Of a stretch of 33,118 bases of DNA, positions 6,705 through 15,590 are shown piece after piece (the first letter of the stretch is position 1; each line of letters begins with the position of its first letter). This DNA is from Bradyrhizobium sp. SSBR45G (lineage in GTDB: Bacteria; Pseudomonadota; Alphaproteobacteria; Rhizobiales; Xanthobacteraceae): the NCBI RefSeq assembly GCF_030159255.1, contig NZ_BSCT01000059.1, positions 1 to 33,118 on the forward strand, read 5' to 3'. A model generated the notes under the pieces. It was not told the origin of the DNA. It searched no databases and saw nothing but the letters and a program-made list of their open reading frames with translations. Both the position numbers and the translations under genes were made by a program.

Positions 6705-7958
6705 ATGCCCAGCACCAACATCCCCACGCCCGCCTCCGAACGGCTGCATGCGCTCGACGCGGTCAGGGCCTATGCCCTGCTGCTCGGCATCGTGCTGCAC
6801 GCGGCGCTGTCCTTCGTGCCGCCGGGGCCGAGCCGGATCTGGTTCGTCGAGGACATCCATCCGAGTCCGCTGCTCGGCATCACCACTTTCGTCATCCACG
6901 TGTTCCGGATGACGACGTTCTTTCTCATGGCCGGCCTGTTCGCCCGCATGAGCCTGCACCGGCGCGGCGCCGCTGAATTCATCAAGGACCGCCTGCTCAG
7001 GATCGCGCTGCCGCTCGTGGTCGGCTGGCCGCTGGTGTTCGCGCCGATGGTCGCCGTGGTGATATGGGCCAGCCGGTTTCCGCATGGTGGACCGGTGCCG
7101 GGCGCGGCCGGCTGGCCGCCGGCGCTGCCAAGCTTTCCGCTGGCGCATCTGTGGTTTCTCTACGTGCTGATCGAGCTCTACGCCGCGGCGCTGCTGCTGC
7201 GCTGGGTCGTGACCACGATCGACGCCGACGGCCGGTGGCGCGCCGCCGCCGATCGCCTGTTCGCACTGATCATGCACAGCCGGCTCGCGCCGGCGATCCT
7301 CGCGCTGCCGATCATGATCGCGCTCAGCCTGGACCCGCGCTGGATCGGCTTCATCGGCGTGCGCACGCCGGACACGTCGCTGATCACCAACGGCCAGGCC
7401 TGGATCGGCTTCGGCTCCGCCTTCGCCGTCGGCTGGCTGCTGCACCGGCAGATTGCGCTCCTGCAGGTGCTGGCGCGGCGCTGGCTGCTCACCACGATCG
7501 CCGCCCTCGGCCTGATCGGGCTCAGCTTCGCGCTGGCGCTTGCGCTGCTCTTGGCATCAGGCCACCTCTGGGCGGCACCGGTCGACCTCGCCACGCTGCG
7601 GCTCGCCGGCGCGATCGTCTATGCGCTGGCGATCTGGACCGCGAGCTTTGCCGCGATCGGGCTGGCGCTGCGCTTCATGGCCGGCTTCAGCCGCACCCGG
7701 CGCTATCTCGCCGACGCCTCCTACTGGCTGTACCTGATCCATATGCCGATCGTGATGGCGCTGCAGGTGGCGGTGTCGCAGCTCGACTGGCCATGGTCGG
7801 TCAAATACGCGCTGATCCTGCTGGTTGCGGTCCCCACGATGCTGGCGAGCTATCATCTGCTGGTGCGCAACACGATCGTCGGGCGGGCGCTGAACGGCAG
7901 ACGGCAGGCGGGCAAGCAGGCGGCCATGCCCCTTCTCGGCTCATCCGCGCCGACATGA
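6705..7958 (+). CDS. Acyltransferase-3 family integral membrane protein
   Basis: This 417-residue protein has about ten hydrophobic helices. It opens with the acyltransferase-3 signature (RLHALDAVRAYALLLGIVLHAAL, with a conserved His in the first helix), followed by FLMAGLFARMSLHRRG and FIKDRLLRIALPLVVGWPLV. It ends with the typical SYWLYLIHMPIVMALQ segment. Family members transfer acyl groups to sugars, glucans or lipids at the inner membrane; OpgC-like glucan succinylation is one known role, but the substrate here is not evident. The ATG at 6705 follows a GAGGT site and precedes the conserved region, unlike the longer frame from 6654. It lies 91 bp after the AraC-type gene, separated by the phased operator boxes. 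Confidence 0.87.
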   Translation: MPSTNIPTPASERLHALDAVRAYALLLGIVLHAALSFVPPGPSRIWFVEDIHPSPLLGITTFVIHVFRMTTFFLMAGLFARMSLHRRGAAEFIKDRLLRIALPLVVGWPLVFAPMVAVVIWASRFPHGGPVPGAAGWPPALPSFPLAHLWFLYVLIELYAAALLLRWVVTTIDADGRWRAAADRLFALIMHSRLAPAILALPIMIALSLDPRWIGFIGVRTPDTSLITNGQAWIGFGSAFAVGWLLHRQIALLQVLARRWLLTTIAALGLIGLSFALALALLLASGHLWAAPVDLATLRLAGAIVYALAIWTASFAAIGLALRFMAGFSRTRRYLADASYWLYLIHMPIVMALQVAVSQLDWPWSVKYALILLVAVPTMLASYHLLVRNTIVGRALNGRRQAGKQAAMPLLGSSAPT

Positions 7959-7988
7959 AGCGTCGCCGCCGCGTCGGAAACCAGCACC

Positions 7989-8312
7989 ATGGCGGCGGCA
8001 TTTACCGGGCGGAAACCGTTGCTGTCGTTGAATGCGAGCATGGCACAGTTGCGCATGGAAGTTCGCGATTCGGCCGGCAGGACATTGCCGGGCTATGGCG
8101 ACGCATTTTTCGACCTCAGGCTCCCCGGCGATCATTGCCGTGTAGCGCAGACCCTGCTCCGGATGATTCGCGGCGACGATTTCCGCTCGCCGGTCCACAG
8201 CGTCCACTTCTTCCGTGACGCTTCGGAGATCGGCCGCTGGTCGGTCGACGACGAGCGCGCGGAGATGCGCTTCATGGACGACTGCGCGCACACGCCGCCG
8301 GCGGCGGCGTAA
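7989..8312 (+). CDS. Hypothetical protein, possibly a gene fragment
   Basis: A 107-codon frame lies 30 bp after the acyltransferase gene. The stretch LRMEVRDSAGRTLPGYGDAFF resembles the C-terminal beta-sandwich strand seen in some sialidase/BNR-type glycosidases, but nothing else of such a domain remains, so it may be a remnant. The frame has no recognisable ribosome site; internal ATG codons at 8040 and 8055 are alternatives. Codon use is less GC3-biased than in the neighbours. The opposite-strand frame over 7941-8291 looks less protein-like. I would treat this as weakly supported. Confidence 0.3.
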   Translation: MAAAFTGRKPLLSLNASMAQLRMEVRDSAGRTLPGYGDAFFDLRLPGDHCRVAQTLLRMIRGDDFRSPVHSVHFFRDASEIGRWSVDDERAEMRFMDDCAHTPPAAA

Positions 8313-8347
8313 GCCAGCTTCAAAGGACTATCCGCGTCCCCTGCGCC

Positions 8348-9343
8348 TCACACGATGCGCGGGTGCGCCTGCTGGTGCCAGGCCCAGGCCGAGCGGATGA
8401 CGTGGCCGAGATCGGAGTGCTGCGCCTTGAAGCCGAGCTCCTGCGCGGCGCGGCTGGGATCGGCGACCAGGATCGGCGGATCGCCGGCGCGGCGCTCACG
8501 AACCACCAGAGGCACCTGCTCGCCGGTCTCGTTTCTGATCGCATCAACGATCTCGCGCACCGAATAGCCGCTGCCGGTGCCGAGATTGTAGGCGCCGCCG
8601 GAATGCCCCTCCAGCAGCCGCCCGATGGCGGCGATATGGGCGGCGGCGAGGTCATCGACATGGATGTAGTCGCGGACCGCGGTGCCGTCGGGCGTCTCGT
8701 AGTCGGTGCCGAAGATCGCGAAGTCGGGCACATGGCCGAGGATCGCCATCAGCGCGCGCGGGATCAGATGCGTCTCCGGATCGCGCAGCTCGCCGATCGC
8801 GCCTGAGGCGTCGGCGCCGCAGGCGTTGAAGTAACGCAGCGCCGTGGCGCAGAAGCCGTAGGCGGCGCGATAATCCGCCAGGATCTGCTCGATCATGTAT
8901 TTGGAGCGGCCGTAGGGGTTCACCGTCGGCCCGGCAGCGCTCTCGGGGATCGGATCGCGCCCGGCATTGCCATAGACCGCGCCGGTCGAGGAGAACACCA
9001 GCCGCGAGCAGCCGGCCTCGCGCATGCCCTGCAGCAGGCCGAGCGTGCCGGCCACGTTGTTGAGATAATATTTCTGCGGGTCGGCGACGGATTCACCGAC
9101 GGCGCTCGACGCCGCAAAATGCATCACCGCCTTGACGTCATGCTGGCGGATCGTGCTCGCGACCTGGATGCTGTCGGCGATGTCGCCGACCACCAGCGGC
9201 CCCCATTGCACGAAGCTGCGGTGCCCCGTCGTCAGATTGTCATAGACGATTGGCGTGAAACCCGCCGCTGCGACGGCCTTGCTGCAATGAGCCCCGATGT
9301 AGCCGGCGCCGCCGGCAATCAGGATCGCCCCTCTCGTACTCAT
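8348..9343 (-). CDS. galE: UDP-glucose 4-epimerase
   Basis: This 331-residue short-chain dehydrogenase of the extended type interconverts UDP-glucose and UDP-galactose with bound NAD. The nucleotide-binding motif GGAGYIG is at residues 11-17, the catalytic Ser/Thr at 119-120 (FSSTGAVYG) and the YxxxK pair at Tyr144/Lys148 (YGRSK). GalE-type segments YDNLTTGHRSFV, RYFNACGADASGAIGE and VRDYIHVDDLAAAHI are all present. Length fits GalE. The ATG at 9343 was chosen over a frame running to 9835 because the nucleotide-binding motif starts right after it. The product would feed cell-surface polysaccharide synthesis. It diverges from the emrA-like gene across a spacer of about 295 bp. Confidence 0.92.
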   Translation of the reverse strand: MSTRGAILIAGGAGYIGAHCSKAVAAAGFTPIVYDNLTTGHRSFVQWGPLVVGDIADSIQVASTIRQHDVKAVMHFAASSAVGESVADPQKYYLNNVAGTLGLLQGMREAGCSRLVFSSTGAVYGNAGRDPIPESAAGPTVNPYGRSKYMIEQILADYRAAYGFCATALRYFNACGADASGAIGELRDPETHLIPRALMAILGHVPDFAIFGTDYETPDGTAVRDYIHVDDLAAAHIAAIGRLLEGHSGGAYNLGTGSGYSVREIVDAIRNETGEQVPLVVRERRAGDPPILVADPSRAAQELGFKAQHSDLGHVIRSAWAWHQQAHPRIV

Positions 9344-9385
9344 AATCCGTCCGTATCCCTTATCGTGGTGCGGCCGGGCTGCCGG

Positions 9386-9405
9386 CCGTGCAAAAAGCTG
9401 CACGG
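9386..9405. promoter_or_regulatory. Inverted repeat in the galE/emrA-like divergent spacer
   Basis: CCGTGCA (9386-9392) and TGCACGG (9399-9405) form a perfect inverted repeat with a 6-base spacer. It lies 43 bp from the galE start and about 230 bp from the emrA-like start. The size and symmetry fit an operator for a dimeric repressor, but no regulator gene is adjacent, so the cognate protein is unknown. A hairpin in the galE leader is the alternative. The rest of the spacer (9344-9638) shows no gene I trust. Confidence 0.45.
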
Positions 9406-9638
9406 TAGAGCAGCTGCCGGCCGGCACCAAGCGCTGGTTGTGCATGTCGTTAATCTGCCGGCGCGGAGCCGCTGCGGCAGGCTCCCATCGCCCGCCATGT
9501 CCGCGGGTTCCATTCGGCGCGCGGAGGTCCCGCGCCTCGCGCGCATGCCTCATCGACCAGAGTCCAGGTGGCGCGTCGCGCAGAATGGGGTACCAATCGT
9601 CAGGCCCGAGCCATGCCGGGCCGTGCAGGAGGCGTGTC

Positions 9639-10772
9639 TTGAGCGAAACATCGAGCAACCTCGATGCGGCGTCGCGTGCTGCATCCCCATCCCCGCCCGC
9701 GTCGAGCGCAGCCCCCGGCCGCTGGGCGCGTCTCGCCATTCCGCTGTTCGCGGTGACCGTGGCGCTGGCTTTCGTGGCGCTGGCGTCCTCGCGCTGGAAT
9801 GCCTGGACCGGCAGCGCCACCACCCAGTCCACCAACGACGCCTATGTCCGCGCCGACCTGACCCAGCTCTCGAGCCGGGTGGCCGGCGAAGTGCTCAAGG
9901 TCGCCGTCAGCGACTTCCAGCAGGTCAAGGCCGGCGATCTCCTGATCCAGATCGATCCCGCCGACTACGAGGCCCAGGTGGCGCAGGCCGAGGCCAATGT
10001 CGAGGCGGCACAGGCGGCGCTCGACAATCTCAGCAACCAGGTCGAGCTGCAATACGCGACCATTGCGCAAGCCGAAGCGCAGCAGGTCTCGGCCGGCGCG
10101 GCCGAGGTGCAGGCGCGGCAGGAGGAGGAGCGCCAGCAGTCGCTGTCGCAGAGCGAGGCCGGCACGCGGCAGCGGCTCGAGCAGGCGACCGCCGCCTATG
10201 CCAAGGCCCAGGCCGACGTGCGCGCCAGCCGCGCCGTCATCGCGGCACAGCGCCATCAGCTCGAAGTGCTGACCGGCACCAAGAAGCAGCGCGGCGCCGA
10301 CCTTGCGGGCGCCAAGGCCTCGCTCGCAGCCGCTCGGCTCAAGCTCGGCTACACGAAGATCACGGCGCCGTTCGACGGCGTCGTGGGACAGCGCCAGGTG
10401 CAGACCGGCGACTACGTCAATATCGGCAGCAGCCTGATCGCCGTGGTACCGCTGCCGCGGGTGTTCGTCATCGCCAACTACAAGGAGACGCAGCTCACCC
10501 ATGTCGCGCCCGGCCAGCCGGTGGACGTGACCGTCGATTCGTTCCCCGGCGAGACGCTGCACGGCCGGGTCGAGCGCATCGCGCCGGCCTCCGGCTCGCA
10601 ATTCGCGCTGCTGCCGCCCGACAATGCCACCGGCAATTTCACCAAGGTCGTGCAGCGCATTCCGGTGCGCATCGCCCTCGACGGCAACCAGCCGCTGCTG
10701 GCGCGGCTGCTGCCGGGGATGTCGGTCGTGACCCATATCCGCACCGCCGGACAGGCCGATGGCGCCAAGTGA
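9639..10772 (+). CDS. HlyD/EmrA-family membrane fusion protein
   Basis: The chosen start is TTG at 9639, six bases after a perfect AGGAGG (9627-9632), giving 377 residues. Upstream codons in the same frame translate to Arg/Cys-rich sequence and are probably not coding. A single membrane anchor lies near residues 30-52. The DAYVRADLTQLSSRVAGEVL half-lipoyl strand follows, then a long Ala/Gln/Glu-rich coiled-coil hairpin (about 115-230), the second lipoyl half (LGYTKITAPFDGVVGQRQVQ), and a beta-barrel region with VFVIANYKETQL, the EmrA-type signature. It would bridge its inner-membrane partner to an outer-membrane channel. Its end overlaps the MFS gene by 14 bp, so the two are translationally coupled. 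Confidence 0.88.
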   Translation: MSETSSNLDAASRAASPSPPASSAAPGRWARLAIPLFAVTVALAFVALASSRWNAWTGSATTQSTNDAYVRADLTQLSSRVAGEVLKVAVSDFQQVKAGDLLIQIDPADYEAQVAQAEANVEAAQAALDNLSNQVELQYATIAQAEAQQVSAGAAEVQARQEEERQQSLSQSEAGTRQRLEQATAAYAKAQADVRASRAVIAAQRHQLEVLTGTKKQRGADLAGAKASLAAARLKLGYTKITAPFDGVVGQRQVQTGDYVNIGSSLIAVVPLPRVFVIANYKETQLTHVAPGQPVDVTVDSFPGETLHGRVERIAPASGSQFALLPPDNATGNFTKVVQRIPVRIALDGNQPLLARLLPGMSVVTHIRTAGQADGAK

Positions 10773-12381
10773 GCGCGGAAGCGAGGCCGATCGCGGGCCG
10801 CTGTCGCGCGGCGGCCAGGCGGCGCATCCGCTGTTCGCCGTCGGCGCCGTCCTGCTCGGCTCGTTCCTGGCCAATTTCGACAGCCGGCTGACCTCGGTCG
10901 GCCTGCCCGACCTGCGCGGCGCCTTCGCGCTCGGCTTCGACGAGGGCGCCTGGCTGTCGACCGCCGCGATCGGCTCGCAGATCTTCATTGCGCCGGCGGT
11001 GGCCTGGCTCGCGACCGTCTTCGGCCTGCGCCGCGTGCTCGGCATTCCCAGCCTGCTCTATGCTGCGCTGTCGCTGATCATTCCGTTCGTGCGCGACTAT
11101 CCGACCTTGATCGCGCTCGCGATTCTCCACGGCATGCTGCTCGGCACCTTCGTGCCGGCGACCTTGATGATCATCTTCCGCAACCTGCCGATCCGCTGGT
11201 GGCTGCCGGCGATCTCGATCTATGCGATCCGCGTCGGCTTCGCGCTGGACACCTCGACCTCGCTGGTCGGCTTCTATGTCGAGCATCTCGGCTGGCAGTG
11301 GCTGTACTGGCAGGGCGTCGTGCTGGCGCCACTGATGGCGTTGATGGTCTATCTCGGCACCCCGGCCGAGCCGGTCAATCGCGCCCTGCTCAAGGACGCC
11401 GATTGGGGCGGCATGCTGCTGCTCGGCAGCGCGGTGTCGATGATCTATGCCGGACTCGACCAGGGCAACCGGCTCGACTGGCTGCAGTCCGGCACGGTGG
11501 TGGCGCTGCTGTCGGGCGGCGCCGTGCTGTTCGTGCTCTTTCTCATCAACGAGGCGCTGGCGCCGCAGCCCTGGGCGCATTTCAACGTGCTGTTCTCGCG
11601 CAACATCGGGCTCTCGCTGGCGGTGATCCTGCTGTACACGCTGACCAGCCTGTCGAACGCGTCGCTGGTGCCGAACTTCCTCGGCACGATCACGCAGCTG
11701 CGCCCGGAGCAGAGCGGCTCGCTGCTGCTGATCTACGGCGCGCTGCCGTTGATCGTGCTGGTGCCGCTGTCGATCTGGATGCTGCGCCATTTCGATCCGC
11801 GCCTCGTCGTCGTGCTCGGCCTCGGCGCCTTTGCGGCCGCCAATCTGCTCGGCACCCAGCTCACCCATGCCTGGGCCCGCGAGGATTTCATCATCATCGT
11901 CGTGCTGCAGTCGATCGGGCAGGCCTTGACCTTGCTGCCGATCATCATTCTCGCGCTGTCCAATGCCGATCCTGCGCGCGCCACCACCTTTGCAGCCTAT
12001 ATCCAGATCATGCGGCTCGGCGGCGCCGAGATCGGCGTCGCGCTGATGGGAACGTGGCTGCGGGTGCGCGAGCAGGTGCATTCGAGCTATCTCGGTCTCA
12101 ACATCCAGAGAGGCGACGGCGAGGTGGCGCAGGTGCTGCGGCGGCTGACTGATTATTTTGCCGGCCATGGCGCAGGCGAGGCCCAGGCGCGCGCCATCGG
12201 AACGTTGGCGGCACGCGTCCAGCGTGAGGCCAATGTGCTCGCCTATGGCGATGCGTTCTGGCTGTGCTTCTGGATCGCGATCATCGCACTGATGCTGGTC
12301 GCCCTGATCACGCGCGCCCCGCCGGGACCGTTCACGCCGACGCCGATCGGTCTCATCGCACGGATGCGGCGCAGCGCTTGA
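10759..12381 (+). CDS. DHA2-type MFS drug efflux transporter (EmrB-like)
   Basis: This 540-residue protein has about 14 predicted helices, the count of the DHA2 drug:H+ antiporter family. The first helix carries GSFLANFDSRLTSVGLPDLR, equivalent to the D1 motif of that family. Later helices include LLLGSAVSMIYAGLDQGNRLDW and the AARGTTFAAYIQ-like region ARATTFAAYIQIMRLGGAEIG near the last third. It overlaps the emrA-like gene by 14 bp; the pair should form an inner-membrane pump plus adaptor that needs an outer-membrane channel encoded elsewhere. No dedicated regulator is adjacent. The substrate is not predictable. The ATG at 10759 is the only plausible start. Confidence 0.9.
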   Translation: MAPSERGSEADRGPLSRGGQAAHPLFAVGAVLLGSFLANFDSRLTSVGLPDLRGAFALGFDEGAWLSTAAIGSQIFIAPAVAWLATVFGLRRVLGIPSLLYAALSLIIPFVRDYPTLIALAILHGMLLGTFVPATLMIIFRNLPIRWWLPAISIYAIRVGFALDTSTSLVGFYVEHLGWQWLYWQGVVLAPLMALMVYLGTPAEPVNRALLKDADWGGMLLLGSAVSMIYAGLDQGNRLDWLQSGTVVALLSGGAVLFVLFLINEALAPQPWAHFNVLFSRNIGLSLAVILLYTLTSLSNASLVPNFLGTITQLRPEQSGSLLLIYGALPLIVLVPLSIWMLRHFDPRLVVVLGLGAFAAANLLGTQLTHAWAREDFIIIVVLQSIGQALTLLPIIILALSNADPARATTFAAYIQIMRLGGAEIGVALMGTWLRVREQVHSSYLGLNIQRGDGEVAQVLRRLTDYFAGHGAGEAQARAIGTLAARVQREANVLAYGDAFWLCFWIAIIALMLVALITRAPPGPFTPTPIGLIARMRRSA

Positions 12382-12485
12382 ACGAGCCCGGCACGCATGC
12401 CCGGCTGTTAAGCCATTTCACGGTGGCTCGGACCGCACAACATGACACGGCGCCTCGATGTAGCGTGCCGTGCGCCGAAGGCACG

Positions 12486-13043
12486 ACATCTAGCCGTGAA
12501 CGGAGCTCGTACTTCGCTGCGCAGCCGATTCGGACGTGGTTCGTTCCAGCCGCGTTCCGAACGTTAACGTCGCAATGGACAGCGTCGCACTCTGGGACAT
12601 CGTGCCATGAGAGCGGCGGCGGGGGTCGCCTTAACGTTTGAAGGACCAATCCAGGCGCAGCCGTCCATCGCAATGTCTGGATCTCGTAGGTCGCGGCATC
12701 ACACCGCGACATCTGGCCGTGAACAGACCCCGCACCGTGATGCGCAGCCGATTCGGACGCTATTCGTTCGAGCCGCGTTCTGAAAGTTAACATCGCGCTC
12801 AGCAGCGTCGCACTCCGGGACATCGTGCCGCGAGAGCTAGAGGAGGCCGTCTTAACCTTTCGCGACCAAGCCAGACGTGGCTTGCCATCGCAACGTCTGC
12901 ATCTCGTAGGTCGTGGCACCACACCGCGATATCTAGCCGTGAACAGACCCCGCACTGTGATGCGCAGCCGATTCGGACGCGGTTCGTTCAAGCCGCGTTC
13001 CGAAAATTAACATCGCGCGCCACGGCGTCGCAGTCTGGGACAT
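12486..13043. repeat. Tandem ~220-bp repeat, about 2.5 copies
   Basis: Landmarks recur with a period of 223 then 220 bp. T(A/G)GCCGTGAAC is at 12491, 12714 and 12934, each followed by TGCGCAGCCGATTCGGACG, a TTCGTTC(C/G/A)AGCCGCGTTC stretch and GTTAAC or ATTAAC. The motif GGGACATCGTGCC closes the conserved part of copies 1 and 2. The third copy is truncated: similarity stops at 13043, the base before the stop codon of the minus-strand peptidase gene. Because 223 is not a multiple of three, the long minus-strand frame through the array is unlikely to be a repeat protein. The bases from 12382 to 12485 show only weak similarity to the unit. Function is unknown. Confidence 0.8.
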
Positions 13044-14519
13044 TCATACGCGCGTGAGTTGCGGCAACTCGTCGAGCGGCCATTTCGGACGCTTGATCTT
13101 TTCGTAGGGCAATTTCGTCACGTCGCGTGCGACCACGCCGGGCGCATCGACCATGATGATGTCGGCGGCGATCGGTGCGAACGCCGCGCGGAAATGCTGC
13201 GCTGACTTCACCACGACGAGCTTGCGCGTCGCCGGTTCGCAGCCGAGCTGGGTGAAGCAATCGGTGCCGAACGCCTGGCAGCGGAACGTCGTGATGACGA
13301 CCTCGACGCCGCCGGTTTCGATCAGCGCGCAATCGCCGAGCTTGGCCGGCGTACCCGCGAGCCCGGTCATCACCATGTTCTCCTTCAGCGCCTTGATCTC
13401 CCAGGTCGCATCGACGGGATCACCGGACAGCGGGCCGATCTTGCCGCCGATGCGCAACGGCAGCTTGGCGCCGACGCCGGCATCGAAGGCGATGCGCACG
13501 GCGATCGGGTCCCAGAGCGGGCCGAGGCAGGCATGGCCGATGTTGCGGTCAAGCAGCCGGCGCAGGATGAAAGTGGAATCGCCGGGCGCGCCGCCGCCGG
13601 GATTGTCGCTGGCATCGCCGAGCACGATGGTGCCGTCCTTCGCAAGGGCCTGGTCGAGCGCCGCGTCGACGCCCGGCATGCGCTCGGTCACCGCCTCGCG
13701 TAGGCCGATCAGCTCATCTGCGAGCTTGCGCGCCAGCGCCTGCGCTTTCGCGCCATCAGGATCAACAGCAGCATCGCTGTAGACCAGCACCTTGGTGCCC
13801 ATTTCAGGCGTATCGCCCCAGGCGAAGCCGTGCACGATCGAGGCCGAGACGATGCCGTCCTTGCCCTCCAGCGCGGTGATCCGGTCGACGAAGCTGCGCA
13901 CCGGCTCGCGCGTCGTGTGCAGGGTCACGATCATGTCGGTGTCGACCAGCGCGGATCGCAGCTTCAGCCGCTTCTCGGCGAGATCGGTACAATGCTTCAC
14001 CAGATCCTGCGCACGCTCAAGAATGTCGGTGTGCGGATATTCCTTCCAGCAGATCAGGAGATCGGCGCTTCTGACCATCAGCTCGGTCATATGGACGTGC
14101 GGATCGAGCGTGGCGCCGATCACCACGTCGGGGCCTGTGATCTCGCGTATCAGCGCCAGCAGCTCGCCCTCGCAATCGTCGTAGCCATCGGCAATCATCG
14201 CGCCGTGCAGGCCGATCAGCACCATGTCGAGCGGCAGCGCGCCCCTGAGATCGGCGAGGATCTGGTCGCGCAGCGTCTCGAACGCCGCACGCGTGACGAG
14301 CCCGTTCGGCACGGCCGCGGCCACCAGTCCTTCGATCAGCGTCCAGCCCTTGGAGGGCCCGACCTGCCGCGCCGCCCAGAGAGGCCCGCCATGCATCTGC
14401 ATCTTGTCCGGGTGCGTGCCGGCAGGGAAATAGGCCCGCTCGTGGAACGTCGCGAGCCCCGTCGGCATCGGCGCAAAAGTGTTGGTCTCGGTGGCGAGGG
14501 CGGCAGAGAACACACGCAT
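13044..14519 (-). CDS. M81-family (MlrC-like) metallopeptidase
   Basis: This 491-residue protein matches the MlrC/DUF1485 family throughout. It begins MRVFSAALATETNTFAPMPT (family start with ETNTF) and contains LIGLHGAMIADGYDDCEGELL, GATLDPHVHMTELMV, LICWKEYPHTDILERA and VLGDASDNPGGGAPGDSTFIL, all characteristic blocks. The His/Asp residues in LHGAM and DPHVH are likely zinc ligands by analogy. MlrC was named for degrading linearised microcystin fragments; most homologues in soil bacteria probably act on other small peptides or amides, so the substrate is open. The gene converges on the tandem repeat array and diverges from the cyclase gene. The upstream ribosome site is weak. Confidence 0.9.
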   Translation of the reverse strand: MRVFSAALATETNTFAPMPTGLATFHERAYFPAGTHPDKMQMHGGPLWAARQVGPSKGWTLIEGLVAAAVPNGLVTRAAFETLRDQILADLRGALPLDMVLIGLHGAMIADGYDDCEGELLALIREITGPDVVIGATLDPHVHMTELMVRSADLLICWKEYPHTDILERAQDLVKHCTDLAEKRLKLRSALVDTDMIVTLHTTREPVRSFVDRITALEGKDGIVSASIVHGFAWGDTPEMGTKVLVYSDAAVDPDGAKAQALARKLADELIGLREAVTERMPGVDAALDQALAKDGTIVLGDASDNPGGGAPGDSTFILRRLLDRNIGHACLGPLWDPIAVRIAFDAGVGAKLPLRIGGKIGPLSGDPVDATWEIKALKENMVMTGLAGTPAKLGDCALIETGGVEVVITTFRCQAFGTDCFTQLGCEPATRKLVVVKSAQHFRAAFAPIAADIIMVDAPGVVARDVTKLPYEKIKRPKWPLDELPQLTRV

Positions 14520-14651
14520 GACAAGCTGACCCGTTCGGTCTTGAGAGGAGGCAGGGGCACATCGTCCCGCCCGGCGAGCCTCAGCAGCGATCCGACCGCA
14601 ATCAATGATGTCTGATGCATTCAGCCGTCAGTGAGGCTACCATGGAGGGCG

Positions 14652-15512
14652 ATGACGGACGATAAATTGAAACGGCGGTTGACGACAGTGCTGTGCGCGG
14701 ATGTGCACGGCTATTCCCGCCTCATGGGAGCCGACGAAGCCGCAACGCTGGAGACGCTGCGTCGCTACCGCGCGGCCATCGCGGGATTGGTGGAGCGCCA
14801 TGAGGGGCGCATCGTGAACACCTGGGGCGATGCCGTGATTGCCGAGTTCCCCAGCGTCGTCGAGGCCGTACAATGCGCGGTCGAGATCCAGCAGGAAATT
14901 TCCAGTCGGATATCGAACACGCCTGACGCGCAGCGGATGCAATTCCGCATCGGCATCAATCTGGGCGACGTGATGGTGGACGGCTCCGACATCTTCGGCG
15001 ACGGGGTCAACATCGCGGCACGACTGCAGGAAGTGGCGGAGCCCGGCGGCATCGTGATCTCCGCCCCCGTCTACGATCAGGTGCACAACAAACTATCTCT
15101 CGGCTTTGACTGTCTCGGCCAGCAACAGCTCAAGAACGTCGCGCCCGTCACCAGCTATCGTGTCACGATCGGCGCCCGTTCCGGCCAGCGAGCCGACATC
15201 CCGCTTGACGACAGCGTACTCGATGCGCGCGCATTCCCGGCGTCGAACGCTCGATCTCCGTTCCGCGACGGCGATCAGCGATCGACGTGGATCACCTCCA
15301 TCTCGGATCACTTCACGAGCCTGCCTCGTCCGCTCGCAGTCGCGCTCACCGTCTCCGGCTTTCTGATTCTGATCAATGTTTTCAGCGGTCTGCACAAGAT
15401 CTGGTTTCATTGGCCGGTCGCGATATTGCTGTTCGGCGGCATCATGCGGACGGTGCTCCAGAACAGGCCTGCTTCGGACAAAAGTGAGCGGCGTCCGACG
15501 CGCCGGGACTAG
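14652..15512 (+). CDS. Class III adenylate/guanylate cyclase with two-helix membrane tail
   Basis: This 286-residue protein has a class III catalytic domain at about 8-175: metal-binding Asp17 (ADVHGYSRLM) and Asp60 (NTWGDAVIAEF), Asp113 (SDIFGDGVN), and the transition-state pair Asn120/Arg124 (VNIAARL). The usual substrate-selecting Lys before TxGD is Asn56 here, so nucleotide preference is uncertain. Two hydrophobic helices (about 227-246 and 251-268) form a C-terminal anchor resembling a 2TM module. The start ATG at 14652 matches the family beginning (TDDKLKRRLTTVLCADV); GGAGGG lies very close to it and a GTG at 14631 is the alternative. Such enzymes make cAMP or cGMP. It converges with the downstream TetR gene. 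Confidence 0.87.
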   Translation: MTDDKLKRRLTTVLCADVHGYSRLMGADEAATLETLRRYRAAIAGLVERHEGRIVNTWGDAVIAEFPSVVEAVQCAVEIQQEISSRISNTPDAQRMQFRIGINLGDVMVDGSDIFGDGVNIAARLQEVAEPGGIVISAPVYDQVHNKLSLGFDCLGQQQLKNVAPVTSYRVTIGARSGQRADIPLDDSVLDARAFPASNARSPFRDGDQRSTWITSISDHFTSLPRPLAVALTVSGFLILINVFSGLHKIWFHWPVAILLFGGIMRTVLQNRPASDKSERRPTRRD

Positions 15513-15590
15513 GCGCCCGGCGCTTGCGAGCGCTTCATGCGAGCCGGAATGAGAAATGTCGCACAGCGGGTTGGCTTCGGCGACTGGGCA

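Noticed and set aside
7941..8291. Minus-strand 116-codon frame after the acyltransferase gene
   Set aside because: It has no ribosome site or domain; the plus frame over the same bases is slightly more protein-like, though itself doubtful.
9438..9638. Upstream in-frame extension of the emrA-like gene
   Set aside because: Cys/Arg-rich sequence precedes a TTG start with a perfect AGGAGG six bases upstream; the extension lacks any ribosome site.
10639..12168. Minus-strand 509-codon frame opposite the emrB-like gene
   Set aside because: It is an antisense shadow with Gln/Arg/His-rich composition; the plus frame is a clear MFS protein.
12353..12991. Minus-strand 212-codon frame through the tandem repeat
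   Set aside because: The repeat period of about 220-223 bp shifts frame between copies, there is no ribosome site, and the Arg/Ser/Pro-rich translation has no domain.
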